Notes: generated by a model not told the origin, from the sequence alone. A stretch of DNA of 13,761 nt from Oscillospiraceae bacterium (GCA_031282535.1 JAITDM010000187.1:1-13761); one strand, 5' to 3'; shown: positions 1 to 7,690, numbered from the stretch's first letter. Translations and numbers: made by a program.

Positions 1-1997
1 CCGAGGTGCAAAAGGGGCTGACCGCCGTGACAGTCAGCTTTGAGAAGGGGGCGGCCGGGCTCGCCGACGTCTCCAAGCCGGCGGTCAAACCGATCATCGC
101 GGCGATCGGATCTCCGCTCACCTATTCCTATCCGCAGGGCAGCAACGTGACGCCCTTCAAGCTGCTGCTCCCCGAGCTGGAGTTTGACGGGGCGGCCTAC
201 TCCCTCACCACGGCGCTGAATGCGACCGTGATCCCGGATTACAACGTGGTGCTCGACTACAACGTCAACGTGAGCTCGACGCTGAACGCGAACGCCATCA
301 GCAAAGGCATCCCCTACATCGGCCTCCGGGCGAACGGCGTGACCTCCGCCGCGAACCTGCCCAATTTTGTGCTGGGCGCCCGCAGCAGCAGCCCCAGCAG
401 CGCCGAGGCGACATTTAAAGCGGACATCCTGCCCACCAGCCCGATTTCCTCCGCCTTTGCGGACCAAAAGGCCGTCTACCTGAACTCGGGCGCCTTCTTC
501 GGGACGCTGCCAGACGGGACCAAAAAACTGATCACGATACAGGAAGGGGAGGACAACTTCATCGGCGGCTGGTGGAGAAACGCCACCAACACGGAGAGCG
601 GGTACAACCACGCCCTGCTGGACGGGAAGGTCACCGCCATCTACGGCCTGGCGGGCGAGAACAAGGACGTGCCCATCACGCTGATCAACACAGACACCTT
701 CTTCCGCATCAACACCCGGCTGTACTGGCCGCTCATCGCGCAGTCCATCTACCTCGGCGCGGCGGGCATCGTGGACCAGCCGCGGCCCAACGCCGCCGCA
801 GACGTCACGCGCCGCGGGTGGAGCAGCGCGCCGTACAGCGTGGCGCTGGACGTCTCGGCGTCCGACGTGACTGGGTCGACCGCGACGGTCGCGAAGCAGC
901 TGTTTAAGCTGAATGCCGACCAGCAGGAGCCGGCCTACAGCGCGGGCGACACCGCGTGGCGCAGCCTGGACGGCGCGGTCCCGATCGCGGCCGAGGGCGA
1001 AAACTACCTCCACTGGTATGTGGAGAACTCCGAGGGGCAGACCCACCAGGGCACGTACGGGCCCTATTATGTGGACCTGACCGCGCCGGTGGTGCAGAGC
1101 GTCTCGGCGGTGGCTTCCGGCGCCGGCGCCGCCGTGCTGACCGCGCTGGCCTCCGACGAACACAGCGGCGTGGCGGGCTATCAGTGGCAGGTCAAAAACG
1201 ACCAAAACGAGTGGGAGGATTACGCCGCCGGCGCCTCCGCCACGGTGGAAGGTCTGACGGCGTCCGACCTGCGCACCTTCCGCGTCGTCGTGACCGACTT
1301 CGCGGGCAACACGACCATCAGCAACGCGGTGTCGGCGCGCGCGGCGAACACCGTGGCCGGCGTCAGGACGAACGCGCCCAGCCACATCGGCGACGCGGTG
1401 GAATTCACCGTCTCCCTGCAGGGCGCCCGCCAGGTGCTCAGCGTGGCCCTTTCCTTTGTGCTGGACGCCGCCGATCTGACACTGGACGCCACGGCCGTCG
1501 AGACACTGAACGGTTTCAGCGCGCTGCCGGCACGCAGCGGCGACGGGGTTGTGGACTGGACCCCGCTGGGGGATGATCTTTGGCAGGGTGAGATCACGCT
1601 GATCTACCCCGACAGAAACGGCTTTACCTCCGCGGAGGGCAAGGACATCCTCAAACTCGGCAGGGTCGCCGGGGCGATCGGCGAGGCCTCGCTGACGCTC
1701 ACAAAGGTCAGCGTCGGCGAATTCGGCAACTCTGACCTCGTGGACAGCGTGCTGGACCCCGACGAAGCAGTGCACGAAATTGCCAAATTATACCAGATCT
1801 GGGACATCAACCGCGACGACACGGTGGACCAGAGGGATCTCAACCTCGTGCTGTCGTACTACCGCGCGGAGGACACGGACAGCGACTGGGATGTGACGGA
1901 CCGCTACGGCTACAAGCCGAAGCAGGCGGACATCAACGGAGACGGCGTTGTGGATCTCGTGGACATCCTGGCGGTCTTTGTGAACTACACCCGGTAA
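1..1997 (+). CDS. Large surface protein with cohesin-like and dockerin domains (5' partial)
   Basis: The reading frame is open to the left edge, so the true start and any signal peptide lie outside the window; the GTG at 6 is not a credible start. About 663 residues are visible. The first ~280 residues match nothing I recognise. They are followed by two Ig-like beta-sandwich stretches (about 280-365 and 365-448, the second with a 'DFAGNTT' strand typical of bacterial Ig-like repeats). A cohesin-like domain follows (about 449-592, starting near 'GDAVEFTVSLQGA'), and a type I dockerin ends the protein (about 596-663). Both dockerin calcium loops are intact: DINRDDTVDQRD and DINGDGVVDLVD have Asp/Asn at positions 1, 3, 5 and 12. 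By family knowledge a dockerin docks onto a cohesin on a scaffold. The next gene encodes an SLH-anchored cohesin-like protein, so the two probably interact; that is inference. No catalytic domain is visible. Confidence 0.8.
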   Translation, partial: EVQKGLTAVTVSFEKGAAGLADVSKPAVKPIIAAIGSPLTYSYPQGSNVTPFKLLLPELEFDGAAYSLTTALNATVIPDYNVVLDYNVNVSSTLNANAISKGIPYIGLRANGVTSAANLPNFVLGARSSSPSSAEATFKADILPTSPISSAFADQKAVYLNSGAFFGTLPDGTKKLITIQEGEDNFIGGWWRNATNTESGYNHALLDGKVTAIYGLAGENKDVPITLINTDTFFRINTRLYWPLIAQSIYLGAAGIVDQPRPNAAADVTRRGWSSAPYSVALDVSASDVTGSTATVAKQLFKLNADQQEPAYSAGDTAWRSLDGAVPIAAEGENYLHWYVENSEGQTHQGTYGPYYVDLTAPVVQSVSAVASGAGAAVLTALASDEHSGVAGYQWQVKNDQNEWEDYAAGASATVEGLTASDLRTFRVVVTDFAGNTTISNAVSARAANTVAGVRTNAPSHIGDAVEFTVSLQGARQVLSVALSFVLDAADLTLDATAVETLNGFSALPARSGDGVVDWTPLGDDLWQGEITLIYPDRNGFTSAEGKDILKLGRVAGAIGEASLTLTKVSVGEFGNSDLVDSVLDPDEAVHEIAKLYQIWDINRDDTVDQRDLNLVLSYYRAEDTDSDWDVTDRYGYKPKQADINGDGVVDLVDILAVFVNYTR

Positions 1998-2063
1998 GAG
2001 ACCGCCGGGACCAGGCCGCGCCGCCTCTGACGACCGCCAGACCACAACAGGGAGGAATGCAAC

Positions 2064-3236
2064 ATGCTGCGCAAGATGACAAGGCGTCAACTGCCGATGT
2101 GCGCGCTCGCGCTGTGGCTGGCGGTATCCGCCGCCCCGGCGGCCGGCGCGGCGGACACGGTGTCCGTCGCCGTACCCACGGGGCAGACCAGTTTCACGTA
2201 CGAGCTGTATCTGGACGAGAGCGAAGCCTACTCCGGCGCGGAGTTCGGGCTCACGCTGAGCGATGAGACCGCGCTCTCGTTCGACGGGTTTGTGCTGGGC
2301 GAGGATGTCGGCGGCGCGGCCGCCAGTCCCTTCGTGACGAAGGACAAAGTACATTATTTCGGGTTCTACGCCAATACCAACGCCTTCCGGGGCCGGCTCA
2401 AGGTCGGCACGCTACGGTTCACCTACACGGGCGGCGGCAGCCACACCATCGTTTTGACCAGCGCGCAGGTGGTGCGGATTGACGGCACAGGCAATCCCGT
2501 GGGCGCGCAAAAACCGTCCCCGCTGCTGACCCTCGCGGTCAGCCGGGCCGGCGGCAGCGGTGGGGATGATGGCGGCGGGGGATCCTCTGCGCCGCCTGCC
2601 GGCGGAGGATCCGCCGCGCCGCCCGCCGCCGGGGACGGCGCGCAGATCGTGGCGGACGGCGAGACGCCGTTGGCGGACGCCGCCGTGAGATCGAAATACT
2701 TCGACGACGTGGACGAGCATTGGCCGTGGGCGGTGAGCGAGATCGACGCCCTGTATGAGGCCGGCGTGGTCAAGGGGACCGCCCCGCGCGTGTTCACCCC
2801 CGCGGCGAACATCACCCGCGGCGACTTCACGCTGATGCTGGTGCGCGCCTACGCGCTGACCGCGGACGTCGGGGACAATTTTGCCGACGTGCCGGAGGAC
2901 AGTTACTACTACGAGGCCATCGCCGTCGCCAAGGCGCTGGACATCGCCAGGGGGCACGGCCAAAACTTCCGGCCCAGGGATCTGATCACGAGGCAGGACA
3001 TGATGGTGCTGATGGACCGTGTCCTTCGGACCGTCGGCGAGCCGCTGCCGGAAGGCGCGGCGTCCGACCTGGCCGGCTTTGCCGACCAGGCGCGGATCTC
3101 GGAGTACGCGCGCCCGTCCGCCGCGGCGTTGGTGAAGAGCGGGATCATCAAGGGCACGGGGTCCGGTCTGAGTCCGCTGAGCAACACCACCCGCGCCGAA
3201 GCGGCGGTCACGCTGCACCGGGCGCTGGGCGCTTAG
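2064..3236 (+). CDS. SLH-domain cell-wall anchoring protein with cohesin-like domain
   Basis: This 390-residue protein starts at ATG 2064, 7 bases after GGAGGA at 2051-2056. Residues 1-30 are a signal peptide (basic MLRKMTRRQ, hydrophobic core, AAGAA-type cleavage region). Residues about 31-157 form a cohesin-like beta-sandwich ('FTYELYLDESEAYSGAEFGLTL', then 'GTLRFTYTGGG'). A low-complexity Gly/Ser/Pro/Ala linker follows (about 160-195). Three SLH domains fill about 212-389, with the typical openings FDDV, FADV and FADQ and the motifs TRGDFTLMLVRA, TRQDMMVLMDRV and TRAEAAVTLHRA. SLH domains bind pyruvylated secondary cell-wall polymers, so the product should display its cohesin-like domain on the cell surface. 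The layout resembles small anchoring scaffoldins of cellulosome systems. Its position 66 bases after a dockerin gene supports a matched pair. The hairpin just after the stop probably ends the transcript. Confidence 0.85.
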   Translation: MLRKMTRRQLPMCALALWLAVSAAPAAGAADTVSVAVPTGQTSFTYELYLDESEAYSGAEFGLTLSDETALSFDGFVLGEDVGGAAASPFVTKDKVHYFGFYANTNAFRGRLKVGTLRFTYTGGGSHTIVLTSAQVVRIDGTGNPVGAQKPSPLLTLAVSRAGGSGGDDGGGGSSAPPAGGGSAAPPAAGDGAQIVADGETPLADAAVRSKYFDDVDEHWPWAVSEIDALYEAGVVKGTAPRVFTPAANITRGDFTLMLVRAYALTADVGDNFADVPEDSYYYEAIAVAKALDIARGHGQNFRPRDLITRQDMMVLMDRVLRTVGEPLPEGAASDLAGFADQARISEYARPSAAALVKSGIIKGTGSGLSPLSNTTRAEAAVTLHRALGA

Positions 3237-3243
3237 GGTGCGT

Positions 3244-3290
3244 CCGGACACACAACCGCGCCGCGTGAAGCGGCGCGGTTGTGTGTCCGG
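3244..3290 (+). terminator. Perfect 21-bp stem-loop after the SLH gene
   Basis: Two perfectly complementary 21-nt arms (3244-3264 and 3270-3290) enclose a 5-nt loop, GTGAA. The structure begins 7 bases after the TAG stop. It is GC-rich and very stable, but neither strand shows a following T-run, so it is not a textbook intrinsic terminator. It most likely terminates or protects the end of the surface-protein transcript and insulates the downstream chelatase gene. Confidence 0.7.
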
Positions 3291-3330
3291 TGGGGGAAAC
3301 AGGGCGGAGCGGGGGGTGAACTTCCATAAA

Positions 3331-4011
3331 ATGTCAATTTATACGGGGATCATCCTGATTGGTTTCGGGGATCTGTCCGTGCTCGCCGCGGAGACCGCCG
3401 CCTGTTTTCCGGGCGCCGCTGTCGTCACGGCGAGATCTCTGTCCGAGGCGCCGGAGGCGCTCGGCGCCGGGACCCCGTTTGTGCAGCCCGTCTATTTGCT
3501 GCCCGGCGTCAAATATGAGGCGCTGCGCCAAGAGACGAAGCGGCATGTAGGCAGGATCGGGCTGGGAAAGCCGCTGCTGCGCAACGAAAGCGCCGTCGGG
3601 CGGCTCGGCGGCGTACTGGCGGAGACCTGTGAGAACCGGCGCACGCTGTTTGTCGGCCACGGCACCGGCGCCCGCTGCGCGTGGATGTACACGGCCCTGC
3701 AGGCGGTGCTGCATCAGAGGAGCGGGGGGCGTACGTGCGTCAGCGTGCTCGACGGCGCGCCCGGTTGGGCCGCGGCCCGGAGGTGGATCATCGATCACAA
3801 AATCGACGCGCTCCGCCTCGCGCCGCTGACGATGGGCCTGGGCCGGCACGCCGGCGCGGACATTTTGAGCGGCGCGCCCGGCAGCGTGCGCGCCCGGCTG
3901 GCGGCGCTGGGGGTCGGCGTGGAGGCGGTGGCAAAGGGCCTGCTGGACTACCCCGCCGTGCGGGAGATGTTCATAGACGTCTTGAAAACACAATTTGCTC
4001 CGCCCGGCTGA
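3331..4011 (+). CDS. cbiK: CbiK-type sirohydrochlorin cobaltochelatase family protein
   Basis: The 226-residue product looks like an anaerobic-type cobalt chelatase, which inserts Co(II) into sirohydrochlorin in early B12 synthesis. Visible family marks are the strand 'IILIGFG', 'FVQPVYLLPGVKYEAL' (48-65), 'TLFVGHGTGA' with His110, 'LAPLTMGLGRHAGADI' with His173, and 'KGLLDYPAVREMFIDVL' near the end. The two histidines match the metal-binding pair known in CbiK. It is shorter than the usual ~260 residues: the segment after the first strand is condensed, and the acidic residue that normally follows the 'LPG' turn is replaced by Val-Lys. ATG 3331 lies about 11 bases after GGGGGTGA. An in-frame GTG at 3316 would add five residues and is a real alternative. 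The gene converges on the ABC operon and overlaps it by 41 bp. It could serve another metal or tetrapyrrole instead of B12 synthesis. Confidence 0.72.
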   Translation: MSIYTGIILIGFGDLSVLAAETAACFPGAAVVTARSLSEAPEALGAGTPFVQPVYLLPGVKYEALRQETKRHVGRIGLGKPLLRNESAVGRLGGVLAETCENRRTLFVGHGTGARCAWMYTALQAVLHQRSGGRTCVSVLDGAPGWAAARRWIIDHKIDALRLAPLTMGLGRHAGADILSGAPGSVRARLAALGVGVEAVAKGLLDYPAVREMFIDVLKTQFAPPG

Positions 4012-4720
4012 CGCGCACGCCGAAGGCCTCCTCGAGCGCGCCTGCGGCCAGGACCTGCTCCGGCGGGCCGGCCGCCAGCAGACGCCCCGCCTTGATCACG
4101 GCCATCTCGTCCGCGCACGCCAGGGCCATGTTGATGTCGTGGAGCACCACCGCGACGGCTTTGCCCTTGTCTTTCAGCAGATGCAGCAGCTCGATACACG
4201 CGAGCTGGTGCGCGGCGTCGAGGTGCGTCGTCGGCTCGTCGAGCAAAATACAGTCCGTATTTTGCGCCAGCGTCATGGCGATGTAGGCCTTTTGCCGCTC
4301 GCCCCCCGACAGGGAGGCCAGGAGCGCGTGGCGTTTGTGCCAGATCTCCGTCTGCCGCATCGCCGCCTCGGCGGCCGCTTTGTCCCCGGCCCGGTACACC
4401 CGCGGGTAGCCGAGCCACGGGAAGCGCCCGTGCAGAACGAGCGCCCCGACCGAAATGTCGGGAACCGCCCGGCTCTGGGGCAGGTAGGAGATCCGCTGCG
4501 CGATTTCGGTCCGCGTGAAGCCGCCCAGGGGCCGGCCGCGCCAAAGGACGGCCCCGCCCGAGGGCGGAAGTTGCCCGCAGACGAGTTTAAAGAGCGTGCT
4601 TTTTCCGCAGCCGTTTTCCCCGACGACCGCCGTGATCCGTCCGCCGCGCAGGCGGAGGGAGATGTCCCGGACGACGTCGGCCCGGCGGTAGCCGCCCGAG
4701 AGGTTTTTGAGTTCAATCAC
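3971..4720 (-). CDS. ABC transporter ATPase, iron-complex/cobalamin (FepC/BtuD) type
   Basis: This 249-residue ATPase powers the importer encoded just upstream. Motifs in order are Walker A GENGCGKST (34-42), Q-loop YLPQ (Gln82), signature LSGGERQ (137-143), Walker B CILLDE (157-162), D-loop HLD (166-168) and switch His194. The pattern 'RTEIAQRISYLPQ' and the overall length place it with iron-siderophore, heme and cobalamin importers. GTG 4720 was chosen over longer upstream starts because AGGAGG (4733-4728) sits 7 bases before it and the homologous region begins right there (VIELKNLSGGY). It overlaps the permease end by 8 bases, which suggests translational coupling. Its last 13 codons and stop overlap the convergent chelatase gene. 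The substrate is not determinable from the sequence. Confidence 0.92.
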   Translation of the reverse strand: MIELKNLSGGYRRADVVRDISLRLRGGRITAVVGENGCGKSTLFKLVCGQLPPSGGAVLWRGRPLGGFTRTEIAQRISYLPQSRAVPDISVGALVLHGRFPWLGYPRVYRAGDKAAAEAAMRQTEIWHKRHALLASLSGGERQKAYIAMTLAQNTDCILLDEPTTHLDAAHQLACIELLHLLKDKGKAVAVVLHDINMALACADEMAVIKAGRLLAAGPPEQVLAAGALEEAFGVRVSRAEQIVFSRRL

Positions 4721-5708
4721 CGCGCCGCCTCCTGCCTTTGAAAAGCAGCCACAGGAAGAACGGAACGCCAAAGTACGCCGTCAAAATCCCCACGGGCAGT
4801 TCGTTTGGCGCAAACGCCGTCCTGGCGGCCGTGTCGCACAGGAGCAGGAAGGCGGCGCCCATCATCGCGGACACGCCGATCAGCGTGCGCGGGCCGCCGT
4901 CCCGCAGGAGCAGGCGGGCGATGTGCGGCACCACCAGGCCGATGAACCCCAAAAGCCCCGCGAAACTGACGGCGGCGCCCGCCAGGGCCGCCGCCGCCGC
5001 GAGAAACAAAAGACGAAACGCCCGCACGGGGAGCCCCAGACCCTGCGCCGTGTGTTCGCCCAGCGCCAGGACGGAGAGTTCCCCGCCGAAAAACAGCGCC
5101 AGGCCGAGCGCGAGCAAAATCACGAGGCCGGCCGGCAGCAAAAGCGGGGCCGTCACGCCTGTGAAGCCCCCGCTTTGAAAATCCCGCATGTCAGCCAGGA
5201 TATCTGGATACAACTTGACCAGCGTGTTGATCCCCGCCGTCATCAGGCTGGAGACCGCCACGCCGGAGAGGATGAGCGTCATGCGCGAAGCGCCCGCTTT
5301 TCGGGCTGTTTCGTAGACCAGCAAAACGGTCAAAAAGGCCCCGAGAAACGCCGAGGCGGGCACGGCCCAGAGGGACCCGGGCAGCAGCGTCATGGCCGCC
5401 GCCGCGAACAGCCCCGCCCCCGCGTTCACGCCGATGATCCCCGGGCTCGCCAGGGGGTTGGCCAGGACGGTTTGAATGATCACGCCGGAGACCGAAAGCC
5501 CCGCGCCCGCCAGCACCGCCGCCAGCAGGCGGGGCAGGCGGACGTAGCGCAGGATCTGACCGGCGGCGTCGTCCCGGCCGCCCAACAGGCCGCTTACGAT
5601 GTCGGGAAACGAGAGACGGACGGCGCCGAGGCGCAGCGCCAGCGCGGCGGACACGAGCAGGCCCGCGGCGCAGACAAGCGGCACGACGCGGTTTCGGTTA
5701 CGCCCCAT
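4713..5708 (-). CDS. FecCD-family ABC transporter permease
   Basis: This 331-residue, very hydrophobic protein has about ten predicted membrane segments and is the channel of a binding-protein-dependent importer. FecCD marks include 'LRYVRLPRLLAAVLAGAGLSVSGVIIQTVLANPLASPGIIGVNAGAG' (read here as a sequence of recognisable short blocks: RLPR, GAGLSVSG, NPLASPGIIGVNAGA), 'GFIGLVVPHIARLL', the region that contacts the ATPase, and the C-terminal 'ELPVGILTAYFGVPFFLWLL'. ATG 5708 is chosen because the hydrophobic domain follows a short basic stretch (MGRNRNR) and the length fits the family. It overlaps the binding-protein stop by 11 bases; the ribosome site is weak (GTGGGA about 10 bases upstream), so coupling to the upstream gene is likely. 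The family transports iron-siderophores, heme, cobalamin and related compounds, and the precise substrate is open. Confidence 0.92.
   Translation of the reverse strand: MGRNRNRVVPLVCAAGLLVSAALALRLGAVRLSFPDIVSGLLGGRDDAAGQILRYVRLPRLLAAVLAGAGLSVSGVIIQTVLANPLASPGIIGVNAGAGLFAAAAMTLLPGSLWAVPASAFLGAFLTVLLVYETARKAGASRMTLILSGVAVSSLMTAGINTLVKLYPDILADMRDFQSGGFTGVTAPLLLPAGLVILLALGLALFFGGELSVLALGEHTAQGLGLPVRAFRLLFLAAAAALAGAAVSFAGLLGFIGLVVPHIARLLLRDGGPRTLIGVSAMMGAAFLLLCDTAARTAFAPNELPVGILTAYFGVPFFLWLLFKGRRRRGD
4728..4733 (-). promoter_or_regulatory. Ribosome binding site deciding the ATPase start
   Basis: On the minus strand AGGAGG lies 7 bases upstream of GTG 4720 and within the last codons of the permease gene. 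It supports the short GTG start over the longer in-frame ATG at 4771. Confidence 0.8.
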
Positions 5709-6657
5709 ACAGGATGTCCCACAGGCATTCATAGCTCTCCGCCCACCGGTTGTTTGGTTTTTGGTGGAATAAGTCCTTTGGCAGGAGGACATAGCGGTTG
5801 TTTTCAAAGGCCGCCAGATGGCGCCAGGCCGGGTTGCTTTGAAAGAGCGCGTCCAGCAGTTGTTTGTTCCCGGTTTCGTCGCCCATCGCGACGGCCAATA
5901 TGTAGTCGGGGTCCTCCTGTATGATCACTTCCAGGCTCAAATCGGAGAGCAGGCTGCCGGCGCTGTCCGCGATGTTCACGCAGCCCATCTCTTTGAGCAT
6001 GGACCCCGCCATGGTGTCGCTGCCCCGCGCCGTGACCTTGCCCGCGCCCGCGCGGATCAGCAGCACCGTGGGGGCGGGCTTGCCCTTTGTCCGTTCCAAA
6101 ACGGCCGCGACGTCCGCCGCGACGGCGGTTCCGTTTTGCGCGTACAGATCGTCCCGGCCCGTGATGTCGGTGCAGATGCCCAGCATGGCGAGGTAATCCG
6201 CAAAGGTCTCGACGGAGAAATACGCGGTCGGCACGCGGGCGGCGGCCAGCGGTTCTTTGAGCGCCGTCTGCTTGGCGATGTCGGCCGAGAGGATCACGAG
6301 CGCCGGCCGCAGCGACAAAATCCGCTCCGGGTTTGGATCGTGCAGGCCGCCGACGTCCGCCGTCTGGTCCGGGTCGGCGAAACCGTCTTCAAAGGCGTCG
6401 CTCGTGGCGCCGAGCAGATCGCCGCCCGCCAGGCGCCAGATCTCGGCGAGGCTGCCCGTGCAGACGACCACCCGCGCGGGGTCCGAGACCGCCACGGACT
6501 GCCCCAGCGCGTCGGTAAAGAGCACCTGGCCAGACGCCTCCGGCGAGGCCTCCGGAGCGGGCGCCGCGGGGGCGGTACAGGCTGTCAGCAGGACGGACAA
6601 TCCGAGGAGAAACAGCGCGCCGGCGGGGGACGACAATGCTTTTATATCCAGCTTCAT
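5698..6657 (-). CDS. Substrate-binding lipoprotein of iron-complex/cobalamin ABC importer
   Basis: This 319-residue lipoprotein has a signal peptide with lipobox LTAC (Cys27), a Pro/Ala/Ser-rich spacer, and then a FecB/BtuF-type (TroA-like) binding fold. Typical blocks are 'FTDALGQSVAVSDPARVVV', 'NPERILSLRPALVIL', a long linking helix, 'MLKEMGCVNIAD', 'LSLEVIIQEDPDYILAV' and 'WRHLAAFENNRYVLLPKDL'. It should capture its ligand outside the membrane and deliver it to the downstream permease. ATG 6657 is taken as the start. GTG 6663 is in frame, but it lies upstream of the transcription start expected from the promoter at 6664-6692. There is no Shine-Dalgarno sequence before either codon, so initiation may be leaderless. 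The gene overlaps the permease gene by 11 bases. No residue pattern I can read reveals the ligand. Confidence 0.9.
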   Translation of the reverse strand: MKLDIKALSSPAGALFLLGLSVLLTACTAPAAPAPEASPEASGQVLFTDALGQSVAVSDPARVVVCTGSLAEIWRLAGGDLLGATSDAFEDGFADPDQTADVGGLHDPNPERILSLRPALVILSADIAKQTALKEPLAAARVPTAYFSVETFADYLAMLGICTDITGRDDLYAQNGTAVAADVAAVLERTKGKPAPTVLLIRAGAGKVTARGSDTMAGSMLKEMGCVNIADSAGSLLSDLSLEVIIQEDPDYILAVAMGDETGNKQLLDALFQSNPAWRHLAAFENNRYVLLPKDLFHQKPNNRWAESYECLWDILYGA

Positions 6658-6663
6658 AGGCAC

Positions 6664-6692
6664 TTTATATCACATTTCAGAAGGGCTGTCAA
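6664..6692 (-). promoter_or_regulatory. Sigma-A promoter for the ABC importer operon
   Basis: Reading the minus strand, TTGACA (6692-6687) is followed by exactly 17 bases and then TATAAA (6669-6664), a near-consensus promoter. Transcription would begin about 7 bases on, at roughly 6657-6658, the A of the binding-protein ATG. The -35 element overlaps the stop codon of the upstream MORN-like gene. Confidence 0.7.
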
Positions 6693-7690
6693 GGAACCGC
6701 GGCCCCGGGCATCGCGCCGCAGCCCAGCTGGCAGGAGGCGCAGGCGACGGGGGAACAGCCGGACACGCCGGACGGCCTGTAGGGGATCACGGTGAAAGAA
6801 CAGTCGCCCGGAGAAAGCGGCGCGCTGTCGTCAAAGGACACCGTCTGATTTGGTAAAAATTGGATGCTTATGGCCTGCGTCACGTATGTCTCGCCGTCGA
6901 GCGGATTGAGGATGTCCCGGGGGGAGATCCATTCGGCGGTTCCGTCCGGGCGGGAGACCACAATGGTCTCGCAGACGGTCGACAGACGCCGGATCTGCCC
7001 GTCCGGTGTGAAGGTCAACGAATTGGCGTCCGCGGAGACGCCCGCCGCGTTCGGTTGAAAGGCCGTCAGCGTCCCCAGGGGCGTGGGCAGGGGGACCGGG
7101 ACGGCGGGTTCGAGGGATGCCAGCGCGCCGTCCTCGTACAGGGAGAAGCCCACCTGGGTGGGGATGGCGCCGTACGCGGTTTGTACGGCGACGGTCTCGC
7201 CGGGGAAAAGCGTCACGCTGCGGATGCGGCCGCTCTTGTAAAAACAGAGACACCCGACGGCGGCGGTGAAGGAGACGAAGCCCAAGTCGAAGGACAGGGG
7301 GGTCTGCAAACTCCGTTCGTCCTCTTCGCGCCAAAAACCGCTGAGTTTGCCGTCCAACGGGAACACCCGACAGAGTTCGCCGGTGTCGTAAAAGGTGACG
7401 AGCTCGGCGGGCAAACCGCCGATGGGGGTGACGACCTCCTGCTGTGCCTCCAATGACACCGATTTGACCATGCCGTTTTTGTGGTACGCCACCGCGTACT
7501 TGCGTTTGCGCCGCGGGGTTTCCGTGAAGAAAGGCGTCAGTTCCCCGGCGTGCGTGAGCAGCACGTTGCGCGCCGAGAGGGAGAGACCCTCCAGTTCCCC
7601 GGTCGCGCGGCAAACATGGGAGGAGACGCCGCCAAATATGCCGTACGGCGTTTGCAGGTAGCCGTCGCCCAAAACAGTAAAGTTTTTCAT
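6689..7690 (-). CDS. Uncharacterised MORN-like repeat protein with Cys-rich tail, divergent from nifH
   Basis: The 333-residue product has no signal peptide or membrane segment. It is built of irregular beta-hairpin-like repeats resembling MORN_2 units: ATGELEGLSL, YHKNGMVKSVSL, FYDTGELCRVFPL, FYKSGRIRSVTL, LYEDGALASLEP and FTPDGQIRRLST. Several are preceded by a TP-x-G block (TPYG, TPIG, TAYG, TPLG), giving larger units of about 74-83 residues. The C-terminal 24 residues hold four cysteines spaced C-x4-C-x2-C-x3-C (GCSPVACASCQLGCG), which could bind a metal or Fe-S cluster. ATG 7690 is preceded by a weak GAAGAG; an in-frame TTG at 7708 is less likely. The gene is transcribed away from nifH and ends 31 bases before the importer gene, so it may lead that operon. 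I cannot assign a function. The family feels conserved and uncharacterised, and a role in metal handling or nif regulation is only inference. Confidence 0.82.
   Translation of the reverse strand: MKNFTVLGDGYLQTPYGIFGGVSSHVCRATGELEGLSLSARNVLLTHAGELTPFFTETPRRKRKYAVAYHKNGMVKSVSLEAQQEVVTPIGGLPAELVTFYDTGELCRVFPLDGKLSGFWREEDERSLQTPLSFDLGFVSFTAAVGCLCFYKSGRIRSVTLFPGETVAVQTAYGAIPTQVGFSLYEDGALASLEPAVPVPLPTPLGTLTAFQPNAAGVSADANSLTFTPDGQIRRLSTVCETIVVSRPDGTAEWISPRDILNPLDGETYVTQAISIQFLPNQTVSFDDSAPLSPGDCSFTVIPYRPSGVSGCSPVACASCQLGCGAMPGAAVP

Noticed and set aside
4707..5924. 405-codon plus-strand frame opposite the permease gene
   Set aside because: Its product is an unstructured Arg/Gln/Gly-rich string, whereas the minus strand gives a clear FecCD permease.
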